From: Lagopus muta
Lineage: Eukaryota; Chordata; Aves; Galliformes; Phasianidae
Assembly (NCBI RefSeq): GCF_023343835.1
Contig: NC_064449.1
Span: 2,951,778-3,015,777, forward strand
Direction of reading: 5' to 3'
Length of the DNA: 64,000 nucleotides
The notes beneath the pieces are model-generated. The model saw only the letters and a list, made by a program, of their open reading frames with translations. It was not told the origin of the DNA and searched no databases. Numbering within the stretch: position 1 is the stretch's first letter; each line of letters starts with the position of its first letter. Of this stretch, positions 15,001 to 27,495 are shown piece after piece. Position numbers and translations under genes: made by a program.

Positions 15001-15225
15001 CTCTTAGCTACAGGAATTGGGAGAGCAGAGTGCATGTTTTTGTAGTCTGGATGGGGCTGATGCCATTCCCATGTGATGTGCACGGATCTGTTTCTATTCC
15101 TGCAGTGCTGGGCGGCTCAGGGTGAGCAGTGCAGGAGCTCTGGGTCGCCCCATTGCCTGTGCTCAGGTCCTGAGCTGCGGGCAGCACGGCTCAGCTGCCC
15201 ACCAGCTCCGTGCTCCTGGAAGGTG
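1..15225. other. Intergenic DNA upstream of SRRM4, no supported gene
   Basis: I read all frames for family motifs, paired splice signals and repeats and found no coding exon. Open frames of up to about 215 codons occur on both strands but show low-complexity, Cys/Trp/Ser-rich chance translations. No RNA gene was recognised. AT-rich element-like patches occur near 3,880-3,990 and 5,010-5,140. Confidence 0.65.
7741..8110. promoter_or_regulatory. Candidate regulatory block with raised CpG
   Basis: Starts with an AT-rich stretch (TCTATTATTCATGCC, TATGTACATAGC) and continues into DNA with several CpGs and GATTAGC or GATAACG-like cores, unlike the CpG-poor neighbours. Possible distal element; conservation not tested. 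Confidence 0.3.
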
Positions 15226-15380
15226 GTCGATGGAGGTTCGTTGTGGGGTTATGTAATGATTGACCTCGTGGAAACGGGTCTTATGAAAGCATGGAATCAG
15301 CTTAGCTTGCGGACGGCTCAAGCTGCGATGCGGGAGATGTTATCATTGCTGTTAGGAATTTATGCTTTTGTACGGTTGGG
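15226..15380. promoter_or_regulatory. Candidate conserved element upstream of SRRM4
   Basis: A 150-bp block whose composition differs from its surroundings: evenly mixed bases, several CpGs and motifs such as GTTATGTAATGATTGACC and GATGTTATCATTG. It has no coding signature. Inference only. Confidence 0.3.
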
Positions 15381-18215
15381 AAGCATTTGACTCCACCTCA
15401 TTGTGTCCTGGCTAGAGAAACAGGCCTGGGTCACAGCTTTCCTTGGACCATGCTGAGCTGTGTGCCAGCAACTGGCTGACTCACAGAGCTGCTCCAGGTC
15501 TGCCCATGGCTGTGCAGCCGGAGCCATCATGCCTGTCTCTGCTATAGGAGCCCCCTGTGCAGGAGCTGAGGGAGGAGAGGCAGCGCTCTGCGATCCTTCT
15601 GAGCAGCACAGATGAACCCACACCTAATTGCTTTTAAAAACCCCCTGTTGCTATGGTGACTCAACAAGCGTGATGCTCACAAGTTCTTCTCTCCACTCCC
15701 AGGTCTTGCGTTGGCACTGGGAAGCCTTGTGTGTACCTATGTACGTACATCTGCTTTCTTCCAGCTTTCAAAGGTGGCATACAGTCCCCCTTGGAGCGTG
15801 AGCAGAATCCCTTCTGAGCTGGGAAAAGATTTGCTTGAAAGGTCTTGTAATAAGGTTAAGGAGAGGCCAACAGCCGCTCGCCCTGCTGCTGAGCACTTCA
15901 GTAGCTAAATTTAGTCCCTTGAGTCATTACTGAGTCAGCAAATTGGGGGCAGGAAATCTTGATTTCTCTTTTCTTCCTTTTTCATCAGTGATGTACCCCA
16001 GACAGGCTCCAGACTGGTTTCCCTCTCGATCCAGCACGCTGCCTGCCTGCAGTGCTTTCCCCTGGAGCATCCTTGAGCCTGTCCAGAAAAAGTAAGAGCT
16101 CAGTTCCTCTCTGCTGCAGCCACCTGCCGTGACAAGTGGCCTGTCCTCGGGGAAGCAGCATCGTTTCCTATCATTAGTGATGCGGGGCATGGGAAGCTGT
16201 GTCCAGTCAGCTTTGTCTCTTGCTGGGTGCATGCTGGCCTGTGGCAGCTCATGCATCCCCTGGAGCTGCCTTGAAACCCACTGATGGGTAAAGAAACCCC
16301 ATCCAGCTGCTCTTCTGTGTGCCTGGGAGTGCCTCAGCATGGTGAATAGCCACAAAAGAGCTCAGAAGACACAAGCATGAATGGTAAAAATGAGCGGTGT
16401 CAAGAGATCCAGACATGCTACACTGACAGACCTGTGCAGCAGCCCTGCTGAGTTCAGACTGGTCTGTCCCTCACTGCCCTGCTGGCCAAGGGGCACCCAG
16501 CAGGGACATGGCCTGGCAGATAGATGCCTGCAGGTAGCTGGCTCCTTCCATACATGCTTCAGGGTTGCCAGGAGACTGTGAGACCCTGGGCCGGAGCAGA
16601 TCAGCAGGTTGTCCAGGCAGCTCAGTATTGCCCCTGGAAAGCAAGTTCTGGCAGCAGAGCCCCTGTTGCTAGCTGATGGTATCAGTTTGTATTAGATCCC
16701 ACTGAGTGTATTTTACATAATTTGTTTCCCAGAATGAAGTGTTTTTACAAACACAGCATTTAAGCACCTTTTAAAAAGGAATGAAAAATCACCTTCCTCC
16801 CTGGAGCTAGGAAAAAAAGCTTAAAAGGAATCAGGAAAGTGCTCTCCCTACAGCACTCACTGGGCTGGGAAGCCCAGAAAACCTGGGGTTGGACTGGAAA
16901 AAATCTGAGGGCTCAAAGAGAAGAGCCTATGCTGAGAACACTGCTGCTGCCTTCACTGCTGTTTCTGGTTGGGACACCCAAAAGCAGGAATTGCTTCGGG
17001 TCCCTCTGCAGGAGAAGGGAGCACCACCAGGCTCTGGGTTGCTGAAGGGATGCTCATAGGCCACACTGCTGCTCAGCACTGGGAGATAAATCAGTGCTTG
17101 CTGGACGATGAAGGGCAAAGCGGTGCTGCTGAGGATGGATGCTGTGCAGCTGGCTGTGCACTGCGGCCCGGGCTGGGGGCTGCCGCTCTCACTCTCATTT
17201 CTTTTTTCACAGCAAGTGAAGGATGAAAAATCAGAGTAATGGCCAAGGAGTCGACATCCACTTGGCTTCTGTTGCCTGTGGTGTGAGCGATTTATCTAGC
17301 TAAGGCATTGCAGTGGAGTGAGACCAGGAGCAGGGGGACGGCGTTGCAGCGGCAGCATCAAGGTGTGCTACCCCCCTCTGTGCTGCCTTTGATTTGCTTC
17401 CAGGAGGGAACTCTGCTCCCCATTCCAAGCAGGCCTGGTGCTGGCTGGCAGAGCAGCGGGAGCCCTGCTGTAACTAATGAGATGTTTGCTGCTCGCTGCC
17501 TGACGCTGCGGTGGGTTCTCGGTGTGCCTGAGCCCTGTGCTGATAAACCAAGCCTCCCGGAGATGGAGCGGCTTCCCTCAGCTACAGGCCTGCTGTGTTC
17601 GCTCTTATCTAATAGGATCTTTCCTCTGAGCTCTGCTTAAGCCTCCTGTGTAGCATACCAAACCACTGAGGTTTGACCGTACAAAGAAGCGGTGCAGAGT
17701 GAGAGCAGACCTGAGTGTCAGCTGCCCTCCTTTGGGTCACTGTTGAACAGGACACATGCTCATGGGGGGTCTGTGGGTTCCCCGTGGCTCTGGAAGGTTC
17801 AGAGAAGGGAGCTTTTCCCCCAGCCAAACATTTATCCCCTCCTTGCTGCTGTTGCTGATTAGGGGATGGGTGTCTGTCTGTCTCTCCCCCGTTATTTATT
17901 ATGCTGTAAAAGCCAAGGTAACCCATATCAGTAAATGCTGTGGAGGGTTTCACACATGTCAGCTGTGCGTACTTTATGGAGCAGACACTCTTTCAAGACA
18001 ACGGGCTCCGTGTGGGGAGGCTGCTGTGATTAATGCTGCAGCGTTCACCTGGCTGCTTCCTCCCTGCTGCCACACTGAGCTGATGTCCCAGGGTGCCCCG
18101 AAAATGTGCATGAAGCAGCATGGGACAGAGGGAAGGGAAAGGCTCTGTGCCTCCTGTTGGCAGGAAGATGAGCAAAGCACACAAGGAGAAGTTTCTTCTC
18201 CAAAAAAGCAGTGAT

Positions 18216-18365
18216 GCAGTGGCACAGCTGCTCAGGGAGTGCTGGGCTCACTGTCCCTGCAGGAGCTGCAGAGCCATAGGGATTTGGCACTGAGGGATAT
18301 GGGCATGGTGGGGTGGGCTGGGGATGCTGGAAATTTGTTTTGGAGACTTTCAGACCCTTTCCTGT
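18216..18365 (+). mobile_element. Probable old CR1 LINE fragment upstream of SRRM4
   Basis: GCAGTGGCACAGCTGCTCAG, GCACTGAGGGATATGGGCAT and GGTGGGGTGGGCTGG follow the CR1 3' region, but the terminus is eroded. Less certain than the two copies in intron 1. Confidence 0.65.
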
Positions 18366-18649
18366 AGGCACCTGCCTGTTGCAAGAGACGTCCTCCATCT
18401 CCATGAGTTACTCTGGGCAGATCCAGCTCTCCTGCAGGATGCTCTCAGTAGTTGCTCTTGGCTGGTTCTGAGGATTCCTTTCTCCCAACACTTGTAGGTG
18501 ATTGCTTCCTCCTTCTCCTCCGCCTTCCTTTTGTCTCTCTGCAGCACGACAGGTCTGGGAAGGGCCATCTGCCGCTGTGATTAATGGCCCTTTTCTGGCA
18601 AAACAACAGAGACAAATGTCCTTCTGAGCATGGCAGAAAGAAGCGCAGA

Positions 18650-18930
18650 AACAAGCTGGCTAATTTTCAGCCATTATTTTGGAACCCAAACTCCTTCCCG
18701 GTATCAATTTAGCTATTATTTCAAAAACTAATTAATCCTCACTCATGCAGCTCCGAGGGACCAGTGTTTAGATAATTAACAGCCCGTGGATTATGACAAG
18801 CCTTGCTCTCGGATCCTGTTACAGCGCTTGCCTTCAAGTACACTCGCACTGTTGTTCTGCTTACCAAGTCCTTTCATCAATCCATCTTTTTTTTTTTTTT
18901 AAACAATTAATAACAAGTAATTAGCCAGGA
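18650..18930. promoter_or_regulatory. Candidate homeodomain-rich enhancer
   Basis: Contains CTAATTAATCC, GATAATTAAC, CAATTAATAAC and GTAATTAGCC, all TAAT-core sites, plus a T14 run, within 280 bp. This looks like a conserved developmental enhancer; function is inferred. Confidence 0.4.
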
Positions 18931-21399
18931 TGGATTCTATTTGCTTTCTTGCAGCTCAGCTTCGTTTTGGAGGACTGAAGTGTTCTTCAGCTGCACGGGT
19001 TTGTAGTGATTTTGGAGCTAATTACAACCAAGCAGGATGGGTCACTGCCATTACCAGCATTTGGAAAAGGGAGTTGTTATTGCTCAGCTCCTCAGTAAGT
19101 GACATGAGGTGTGAGAAAGGAGATGCTTCTGTGAGGTTGTTGATACTTATCCATCCTGAGCTTCCATCCCAGGAGAATGTCTCTTTGAACTGCCCGAAGC
19201 TTCTGTTCTGCTGCTGCTCTGAACTCCTCTGAGGAGATTTCTGCCTGTGAATAGATTTGTCTTTTCTAACTTTGCTCAGGAAAGCTTTAGTTATACAAGG
19301 AGTTTTCATCTTACCTTTCATAGAGGTGAAGCTCGGTCTCAGCCTTTTTCCCTATGAGATGCAGGTCTCTGGCTGGCATCCCCTCTCTTCTGGTTCTCCA
19401 TGCTGATGGGCATCTGAAGACTCCTGTAAGGCTGGGAGAACACCTGTGGTCCCTGCATCTTCTGCCCTCTGAGCAAAAGTAGAGCAAGGGGCCCAAGCCA
19501 CCCCGGTTCCTGAGCTGTCTCTGCTTGGGGCAGCACGAGGGCATCCATCAGGTTGTGCTGGTTTTAAACAGCTGAGCACGGATGCAGACTCACTCCTGGT
19601 TTCAGGCAGAAGGAAATCCTTTCTGATAAGCTGCTGCTGTTTCAAACAGATGATAAATCTCTGCAGGTAGAACTCCCTGTGCTAGCAGTTTGACCCCTAA
19701 TGAAGTATTTACCAGGTTGGCAACTCACTCTGCCTCGGGAAATACTGTCCTTTCACCTGTGTGCAGCTCTCACTTTTCTTTTGCAAAACCCATGGCTTAA
19801 GGAGAGCATCAAAGCAGCCAGCAGTCCACTCCTCACCTTCCCAGTCTCTCTCCATTCTCTTTGCAGATGCAGTTTGCCAGAGACCCTGTGGCTCTGCACC
19901 TTGGAGGGCAAAGAGCTTGCAGGAGAGCTGCACATCTTTGTGTTTGGGATGCTGTGTCCTCTTAGCAGCAATCAGAGAGCAGCAACCCGGGACCAGGGGA
20001 GTGGTGAGCCTGGTGGAAATGCCCCTCATATACTGGCTGTGAGCAATGGAAATAGAGCAAGGGGCTGCTGCTGACCCTGGTGTGTGCACCCTGAGGTGGT
20101 GGAGGCATCTTCAGAATTGAGCGTTTTGGGAAGGTTGCACTCTTTTGTCCATGTTTTAATGATTTGTTTCAGCAGGGCCAGGCATCTTCCTCTGCCGTGC
20201 TGCCATGACCTTTGCGGTGAGATTGTGCGTGGAGAAATGTGCTGAACCACCCCGTTGCCATGGAAACCGAGGCTGGGAGGGGACCAGCCTGCTCCTGCTA
20301 ATTGCTGTGGATCTGTGACCCCATCCCTCCTGCCTCCTGTAAGTCTGTCCGAATGCACAACACTGGCCCCATCCTGCATCATCCTGCCCCTTGACTCCCA
20401 GCCCCAATGCTGTGAGCAGGATCTAGAGTTTCCTTTTCTCCCTTTTGTGTTATCACAACCTGCACGAGATAAGTTAACGTCCATGGCTTGAGCATCCCTG
20501 CAGCCCATCACCCTGTGCATGCACATCTGCCTGTATGCTCATTGCAGGAGCACAGTGGCAGTGCAGTGGTGCACCCTCCCTGCATCCCAGGCTGCCCTGG
20601 CTTAATCTTGTCCAATTAAATAACTGCAGATAGTGGGCTTAATAAGGCCCTGCTTTGAAAAATTACTGACTATTTCTTTTCCAACGTGCAGTGAATTAGG
20701 AGTCAGCCTGCAAAGCAGTGGTGAGCAGGGAAAGGACTGCTGCTAATTACTGTCCCTCATGTCCCCTCTGCTGTCACCACTGCTGTCGGGCCCCCCGTTG
20801 CTCCCTGCACCTGATTGCATTTTGCTGCTGGTTGTGGCCAATTTGCAGCTCTCAGCTGCTGCTGCTTCTCCCTTCCCCCCACAGCCCCTGCTCCTCTTCG
20901 AGTTTATTAATGAAAACCTTATCTGTTGGAGCAGATAATGCCAGAAATAATTAGTGCACACAGAGGGCTGGCAGGCTGCTCTCTGCTCCCACCACCCACA
21001 CCCTCTCCTCTCCCTGTTTACAGTTTCCTGTGCTGCTTGGGGCTGCTTTTTGGGCCTCCTTGCTCTGCACAGATTTATTTGCTTCTCTCTCCAAGTTTTC
21101 TTTGCTCAAGACAGACCTGAGGCACAGACGCATCCTAAAGAGCTTGACCTTAAGCACCTGGGCTGCAGGTGCCCTGACCTTATTGCTGCTGGAAATGGGG
21201 AGCTGCCCCCCAAAGCCCAAGAGCAGGGATTGCATTTGCTCCTGGCATGCTCTGGTCAGGTCATGGCCTTGCTCCTGCTGTGCCAGCGCCATCCTCACTT
21301 TGCTCGTGCTCCCTTTCATTACAGTTAGCATCATTGTCTCTTGGCTTAAATCTTTCAGCCTGATAAAGGATGACAGCACTGCTCGAGTGCCTGGGATGG

Positions 21400-21610
21400 C
21401 ATAAATAATTCCAGTGCTGAGAGAGATTTATGGCTATATAAATGTCAGGAGTGAGCCCGGTTTGTATTAATGGCCTTATTAGTTACGTTGCTGTAAAATA
21501 CAGATCCTCCAATTGTTAAGCGGCCAAGCTTTTGGTCCACAGCATTAATCCAATAAATTTGGGCTTCTCAATACAAATCTTAGTCCCTGAACCGCACTGG
21601 AAAATTCTTC
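21400..21610. promoter_or_regulatory. Candidate conserved element
   Basis: AT-rich block with TGTATTAATGGCC, CCAATTGTTAAGC, GCATTAATCCAATAAATT and SOX-like ATTGTT, ending sharply at GC-rich DNA on both sides. Confidence 0.4.
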
Positions 21611-24139
21611 ATGATATGTCAGAGAGCTTTAAATGGCTTTGGCTGAGACAGAGGTGGGAATAACAGAGCTGGTGGGAGCGCAGGTGTAAAGCAGTGCAGC
21701 AGCCCATCCCCACCCAAGGGCATGGGAAGTGTGGAGGTCCCTTGGCCGTGGGGATTGGTGGTTTTGTCACCAGCTTGGAAATCACAGCCCAACCCAAAAA
21801 CTCTCATGGCCCCAAGGTGGCTGTCTGTCCTTCCCACCCTGCTGCCATCCCTCCCTGTTCCCTGGTACATCTCATATGAGGGCGTTTTGCAACTCTGCAA
21901 ACTTTCCACCAGCGACCTGCCAAGTGCACGGGGAGGGAGAGGGGAAAGCACCACGATAATTGAAAATAAATGGTGCATTATATGATATAAATGTTCTGGT
22001 GCAGCCAGCTTGCTGTCGCTGATTATTTATTTGTTACTTGCAAACACTTTGAGGAGGTGTCTGGGGGGAGGGGTTTTGGAGATAAAGTGGTGATGCCTTC
22101 ATGCAGAGGGAGCTGTGGGCCATGGGGAGCTCTGTGTGTCCTGCAGCAATGGCAGGGGGACAGCCACAGCCATTGGAGCAGAGATGTCATTGCCACATGG
22201 AGAGTCCAGAGTGTGAACCCAATGTCTTGGGGCATGTTGGAGGTCTTCTAGGCCCTGTGTGCACCTGTGAGAGGCAGGGGTCTGCAGGATTGGGGCAAAC
22301 ATGAGCAGGGAGCCTCCGGAGTTCTTCTCAGCCTGAGGTTGGGTTGCTTGCCGTATCTCTCTGGTGGGAATTAACTCCTGTTTGGTAGGGCAGGAGGCTG
22401 CCCAGGAGGGGTTGGATTTAACCTGGAACATGGACCCTTTTGCTGTGTTGGCTCCTCGGCCATGTCATTCTTCTTATGCCTTGACAAGACTTATCCTGGA
22501 TTATTTTTCAGCTGCTATTTAATCTTGAGAGGGTTGCAAAAGCTTTGAACCACTACTTGAAGACTGAGTGAGTGATTTCTGGCCTTGTCAGACAAGGGGG
22601 GGGGATGTGGAGGTGGGATCCCAGTTGTGCACTGAGTTGCCCTCCCTGGACAGCTGAGACCTCCGCTCTGCAGAGAGCTGGGATCTCTGCATTGCTGGCT
22701 GGGGGAAAGGCTGAGGATGAATATGAACCCCCTGTAGCCTTCAGATGAAGTTGTAGAGATTTTGGCTTGAGGTTCTCCAAGTTCTGCTCATCTTGAATCA
22801 AACACCATGGACCAGGAACAGCATGAGGGCTGAACATCCACTGGGGGATGTTCATGGGACAGCAAGGGGCAAACCCATCCCTCCCAGCTCACTGAGGCTG
22901 GGCTGGCAGAACCCAGACTCCCTCTGGCCTCTGCCATGGTGCCATCAGACTTCTGCATGCAGTGTTTTGGGCAGGCAGCACGCTGGCCCTCGACACACTT
23001 TGGTTTTAAGCCACCCTGGTTCAGTCTGCTCTGGAAGTGGACTCATCCATCACTGCCAGCAATGCAGGACCATGGAGCACGTCTCGCTCGCCTGCACTGC
23101 CACAGCCCCTGAGCTCCAGGCATTGCCTTCCTCACTCCAGTAGCTGCCTTCAAGTACAATTCACTTTGTTATTAATTTCTTTTACACTGAGGCTCTTAAA
23201 GCCCATGGGAATGGGGACTTGGGTCACAGAGGCAATCTGCAGCTGAGTGCCTCTAAAAGCCATGGGCAGAGAGATGGAAACTTGCAACAGGCGCGTGCCA
23301 ACCTCATGGTCCTGGGGGCAGTGGCACTGGGTGAGTTGGGCTCAGTTCAGTCCCTTGGGGCTGGAACCCTGTCACCATCCCAGCCCTGTGCCCCTTGAGG
23401 CTCTGAACCCCTTGGAGTTGGAAGAGGAGCTGTCCCCCAGCATCCCCCAGCCATTAGCAGCCTATACCAATCTTTACATTATGTTATGGTATGTTATTTA
23501 CAGGCCATATCCCAGCCCCATATTAAAGACACAATTCTTATGCAGTTGGGCAGACAGCAGGATGCAGTTCTCTCTGGGATTCGATTGCTGCAGACTGCCA
23601 AAATCCTTGAGAAATGTTATTTTGGAGTCTGCTCCTCCGTGCAGAGGCTGTGTGTCCCTCTCATTATCAATATCAGCACACAGGACCCCCCCAGGTTCCT
23701 CCTCCCCAGCCCTGGTGTCCGTATTTACAGCTGGAGCATGCCAGGCTAATTGCTAATCAGTTGCATGCAATCAGCTCGTCTCCCACCACCTCGGGAAGGG
23801 CCGAGTGCTGAAGGTGACTCCTGCAGGAGTTCATTTCTTCAAAATAAAGGTGACAGTCAGCACAGGTTCTTTATCTGAGCAGCGGATGCTAAGCTGTGGG
23901 GCCAGCAGATGCCCTGGCTTGTGCTGGGCTCTGTGGGCTTTGGGCATGCACTTCTCTCTTGCATGGAAGAACCCAGTGCATAGAGCATCCCTGGTGGTGG
24001 AGGGACATGCCTGGATCTCCTGCTCTGCTCACAGGGAATGGCTGCAGTGTCTGAGCAGTGTGGTGGCTGTGGACTCGGTTTTGGGGACCTCGGCTCTGCC
24101 ATTGGTAGAACTGCTGGGGCCAGACTGGAGGCAGCCCTG

Positions 24140-24335
24140 TTTGTGGGGTAATTAATTCTCTTTTGATCATCTGCCATGTAAATCATCAGCGGCCAGGAGT
24201 TAATCATGTGTACGAGATGAATCTTGCTCTTGCCTTAATGAGCGCCGAATCGTGACCGGCATCTGCTTACTCCCCACACTTTAATCTCCTGTACAGTGTG
24301 AACAATTAATTCTATCTAATAATCTCCTCTTTATT
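24140..24335. promoter_or_regulatory. Candidate conserved element
   Basis: Dense cores: GGTAATTAATTC, TGATCATCTG, GTTAATCATG, CCTTAATGAGC and ACAATTAATTC within 200 bp of otherwise unique sequence, followed by a short A/TAA repeat at 24,341-24,360. Confidence 0.4.
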
Positions 24336-24699
24336 CTATTAAAAAAAAAATAATAATAATCTGAGGGCAAACAGCCTCTGCTCCCCTGACCTTTGCTGCT
24401 TTGGTCTCAGACAACCACTTGCTCTTCTGGAGCAAAGGAAGGGGCTGTGGGTTCCACAGCTGGGATGGCACATCCCTTCCCTTGGAGCTTGCTTGTCCCC
24501 TGTCCCCAGGACTAATCCTGCTGGTCCCAGCACAACAGGGTTCTGCCCTGCTCAGCTGGGAACCAGAGGGCACCGAGGGTTGCTTGCAGTCCCTTGGTGA
24601 CATGCAGTGATGTTTTGCCAGAGGCTCTAAGTCCAGTCCAGTTGGAAGGAGAAGCAAGGTCAGCAGGATTTGGGGCTCCTGGATGCATTCCCTGTCACA

Positions 24700-25060
24700 T
24701 CGGTTCCCGGGGCTGTAATTTAGTCTGGTTTAACTGGAGCTTAAATTAGCCCGGAATGGAACGGAGCTGCAGCTGCATTCAAAAACATCTGAAATCACAG
24801 CGCAGTAAAACATTTCCGCGTTCCATTAACGCCTCTCAGCAGGAAGTGTCTGCTCCCCAAATCCTCTGCTGCTTCTCCGCAGCTCTGAAAGCCTGCACGG
24901 CACTGGCTGTCCCTCAGCCACCCGTCCCCAGCCTCCTTTCTCCCCATGTCATTGGCATTCAGTTCTCCTGTTTATTCAATTAGTGCCTTTCTGCTTAATT
25001 ATCTGGTTAATGTGAACATGCCTAATTGCTGCATTGGTGAGAGGGGTGCCTGTGCCCCTG
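24700..25060. promoter_or_regulatory. Candidate conserved element pair
   Basis: Two AT-rich ends (GTAATTTAGTC and CTTAAATTAGCC; CAATTAGTGCC, CTTAATTATCTGG and CCTAATTGC) around a GC-richer core with CATTAACG. Unique sequence; activity inferred. Confidence 0.35.
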
Positions 25061-26439
25061 CACGGCGCACAAGGCCATGAAACTCTACAGAATGGACGCT
25101 TGGAAAAAGCCTGCTCCAGCTGATGAAGGAAGGGATGGGTTGAGTTGGGTTTGAGATGGGGCAGCCCCATGGAAGGGATGGACAGGGTGGCATAGGATGG
25201 GTTGGGATGGGATGGGAAAATCACCATGCAGGTGGTGCCAACTTGGTGGCAATGGTGATGCCACCAGCTTCCAAAATGTCCACCTTCCCACATCTGTAGG
25301 GCAGGGCGTCTCCCTATTTCTATTTCAAGGGAAAAAAAGGGCTTTTTCTCCTTACCCTTTTCTCTCTCCTCCCTCCAAAGTCACCTCCAAAGCCTCATCC
25401 TTGGATGTTCTCAGCTGTGGGGGGACAGTGAACGGACCCAATGGTGGGGGACTGTTCTTGGGAGCTTCTCAATGGGAAGCTTTACATCAACTTTCCATGA
25501 AATGGATATTTCTAAAGGGAGAGATGAATGCTGGCATGGGAGGGATGGACCCAAGGCATGCTGCATCCTCAGTGTACAAACAGAATCCCCCCACTGCTGG
25601 CTGGGGCTGGCTTAGCAGAGGGAATAATTGGTAGGTGCTGCTGAATGTAATGAATAGAGGGTACTCACAGCCTTTGTTTATTGACTCTTGAGTTGTAATG
25701 AATACTTCCAGAGGTAATTATTGATTTTCTGCATTTGCAGGAAACCTGCTTGGCTGGGAGATGGGTGGAGGTGGATACAGGGAGGTTTTGTGCAGAACCG
25801 GGCTGCTGAAGAGCCTTCACCCATGGGGAGCAAAGTGGGAACAGAGGTATGGATGGAGATGCTCTCAAAGTCACAGGATGGTACAATGCCACTGTCCTGG
25901 CCATGGGGCCACAGGGACAGGCTCTGTTCTGCTTTGTTGGGTATCTGGGGACTACAAGAACCAATGGGCACGGAACAGCAGCTGCAGTGGGCAATCAGCA
26001 TCCACCGGGTTCTGCAATGTGTAAAGCACAAAGCAAGCAATCCAAAACCAAGGAAAAATACGACATCTATAGAAAAAATATTTGTCCAGCTCCAGGACAA
26101 ACCCAGCTTTATTCACTCTGGAAGGGAGAAGAGATTAAAATGTAATCCTGGGTAAACACATTTTCTGCTTTCTTCCCCTTGGGTACCTCTCAGCAGGCGC
26201 AGATCCGTCCTGCTGAGCTCCCTGTGCTCATCCATGGCAGCAGCCGAACGCCCCGGGCAGCTTTTGGCTGTCATCTCCCAAATCAAAATCTGGGACTGGG
26301 GTGGGTAAGGGGGGGCTGGGCCCTTAGGGTGGGGGGAGAAAAAGGGGACGGTGCATCCCCCCGGGGCTGCTCCCTGCAGGGTGTGGTGCTGGGACTGTGC
26401 TGGTAGTGCCGGTAGCACCCAGCATCGCCTCTGCTTATC

Positions 26440-26700
26440 ACACAGAGCTTTTTCTGGGCATCTTATGTTGCTTTTTTGGGCTGTTTATTTATGAGGCAAT
26501 TTATTAGAGCGCAGTTATTCTATAGTGGGGAAATGTATTCCTAGGAGCCTCCGTTAACAGAGCCAATTGCTTAATTAGCTCGCTGATGTCTCCATGAGGT
26601 ACGCCAGGAGAGGTTTCTGCTTGTAACAATCACTGCCTTCCTCCTGCACACACACCACCCGTGCTGCTAATTTAATAGTGCAAATATTTATTATCCCCAG
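26440..26700. promoter_or_regulatory. Candidate proximal enhancer 0.8-1.0 kb upstream of SRRM4
   Basis: GCAATTTATTAGAGCGCAG, CCAATTGCTTAATTAGC and TGCTAATTTAATAG lie in unique AT-rich DNA just before the CpG-rich promoter. Confidence 0.4.
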
Positions 26701-27444
26701 TGTTTGGCAGCGAATCTGGGGGTGTTTTGAGCAACTCCAGTCTCTAGCCCCAGGGACAGGGCTGGACTGGTGGGGATGGCTATGGGCTGGGGGGTTAAAG
26801 AGGGGAATGGTGGAAATGTTGCATTGTGCACGGGGTCCTTGGCTGCAGCTGCATCCTGCAAACCTCAGGGCAGGCACCAGTGCCCGATTGGGCTTTTGGG
26901 CACCAAGCTGCAGCGATGGGATGGAGCTGGCCCTGCTGCTCGTGTGTTTACCACAAGATGCTCTCAAGTCCTTTGTGATTTTTCTTCTTTCTCTATTGTT
27001 CCTGGCTATTGTTCCTGGCTCCATTATTCCCCGGTTGCTTACATAAATCAGCACGTGGCTCTCCGAGACACGACAGGGAGCAGCGCATCCATCCAAGGTC
27101 ACTGTCCCTTGTGCTGCAAGAGACAAATTCCCTCCAAGGGCCGTGAGCTCCGGGATGCTTCCTGCGCGGCCGAAATGGGCCCCACGAGGACCATCCTGGT
27201 GCTTCCAGCCAAGGATGCTCTCGGTCCAGGGATGCTCCCAGCAGAGCAGCGGGGGGAGGCGGCACCGGGGAGGGGACAAGAGCGGGCCCGGCCCCATTCC
27301 CCGCCTCGCTGCCACAAAACGGGAGCCGGGAGCCGGCTCGGCTTCACACTCTCCCCTCCAGCCTTACCGAACCGGAATATCCCCCATTAAACCTCGGAGT
27401 GAACCCAAGCCGGCACCGAACCGAGCCGTGCGCGGTCAGGAGGG

Positions 27445-27450
27445 ATGTAG
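27445..27450 (+). other. Start-stop upstream ORF (ATG TAG) in SRRM4 leader
   Basis: An ATG followed at once by TAG lies 45 bases before the SRRM4 start codon and just before the RE1 site. If transcription starts upstream of it, ribosomes would pause or partly dissociate here, lowering translation. Whether it is in the mRNA is unknown. Confidence 0.45.
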
Positions 27451-27452
27451 AG

Positions 27453-27473
27453 ATCAGCACCGCGGAGAGCGGC
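27453..27473 (+). promoter_or_regulatory. RE1/NRSE (REST binding site) in the SRRM4 5' leader
   Basis: The 17 bases ATCAGCACCGCGGAGAG at 27,453-27,469 match every position of the RE1 consensus NTYAGMRCCNNRGMSAG. The following CGGC is close to the extended 21-base form. The site ends 26 bases before the start codon. REST is known to silence SRRM4 outside neurons, and SRRM4 in turn redirects REST splicing. REST binding here is inferred. Confidence 0.85.
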
Positions 27474-27495
27474 CGCGCCGAGCCGCGCCGGGGCC

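Larger units (their letters stand above)
15381..27119. other. Intergenic DNA upstream of SRRM4 with several element-like blocks
   Basis: No exon or RNA gene found. It holds one probable CR1 fragment and AT-rich blocks, listed separately, that become more frequent toward the SRRM4 promoter, as expected for the regulatory flank of a neural gene. Confidence 0.6.
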
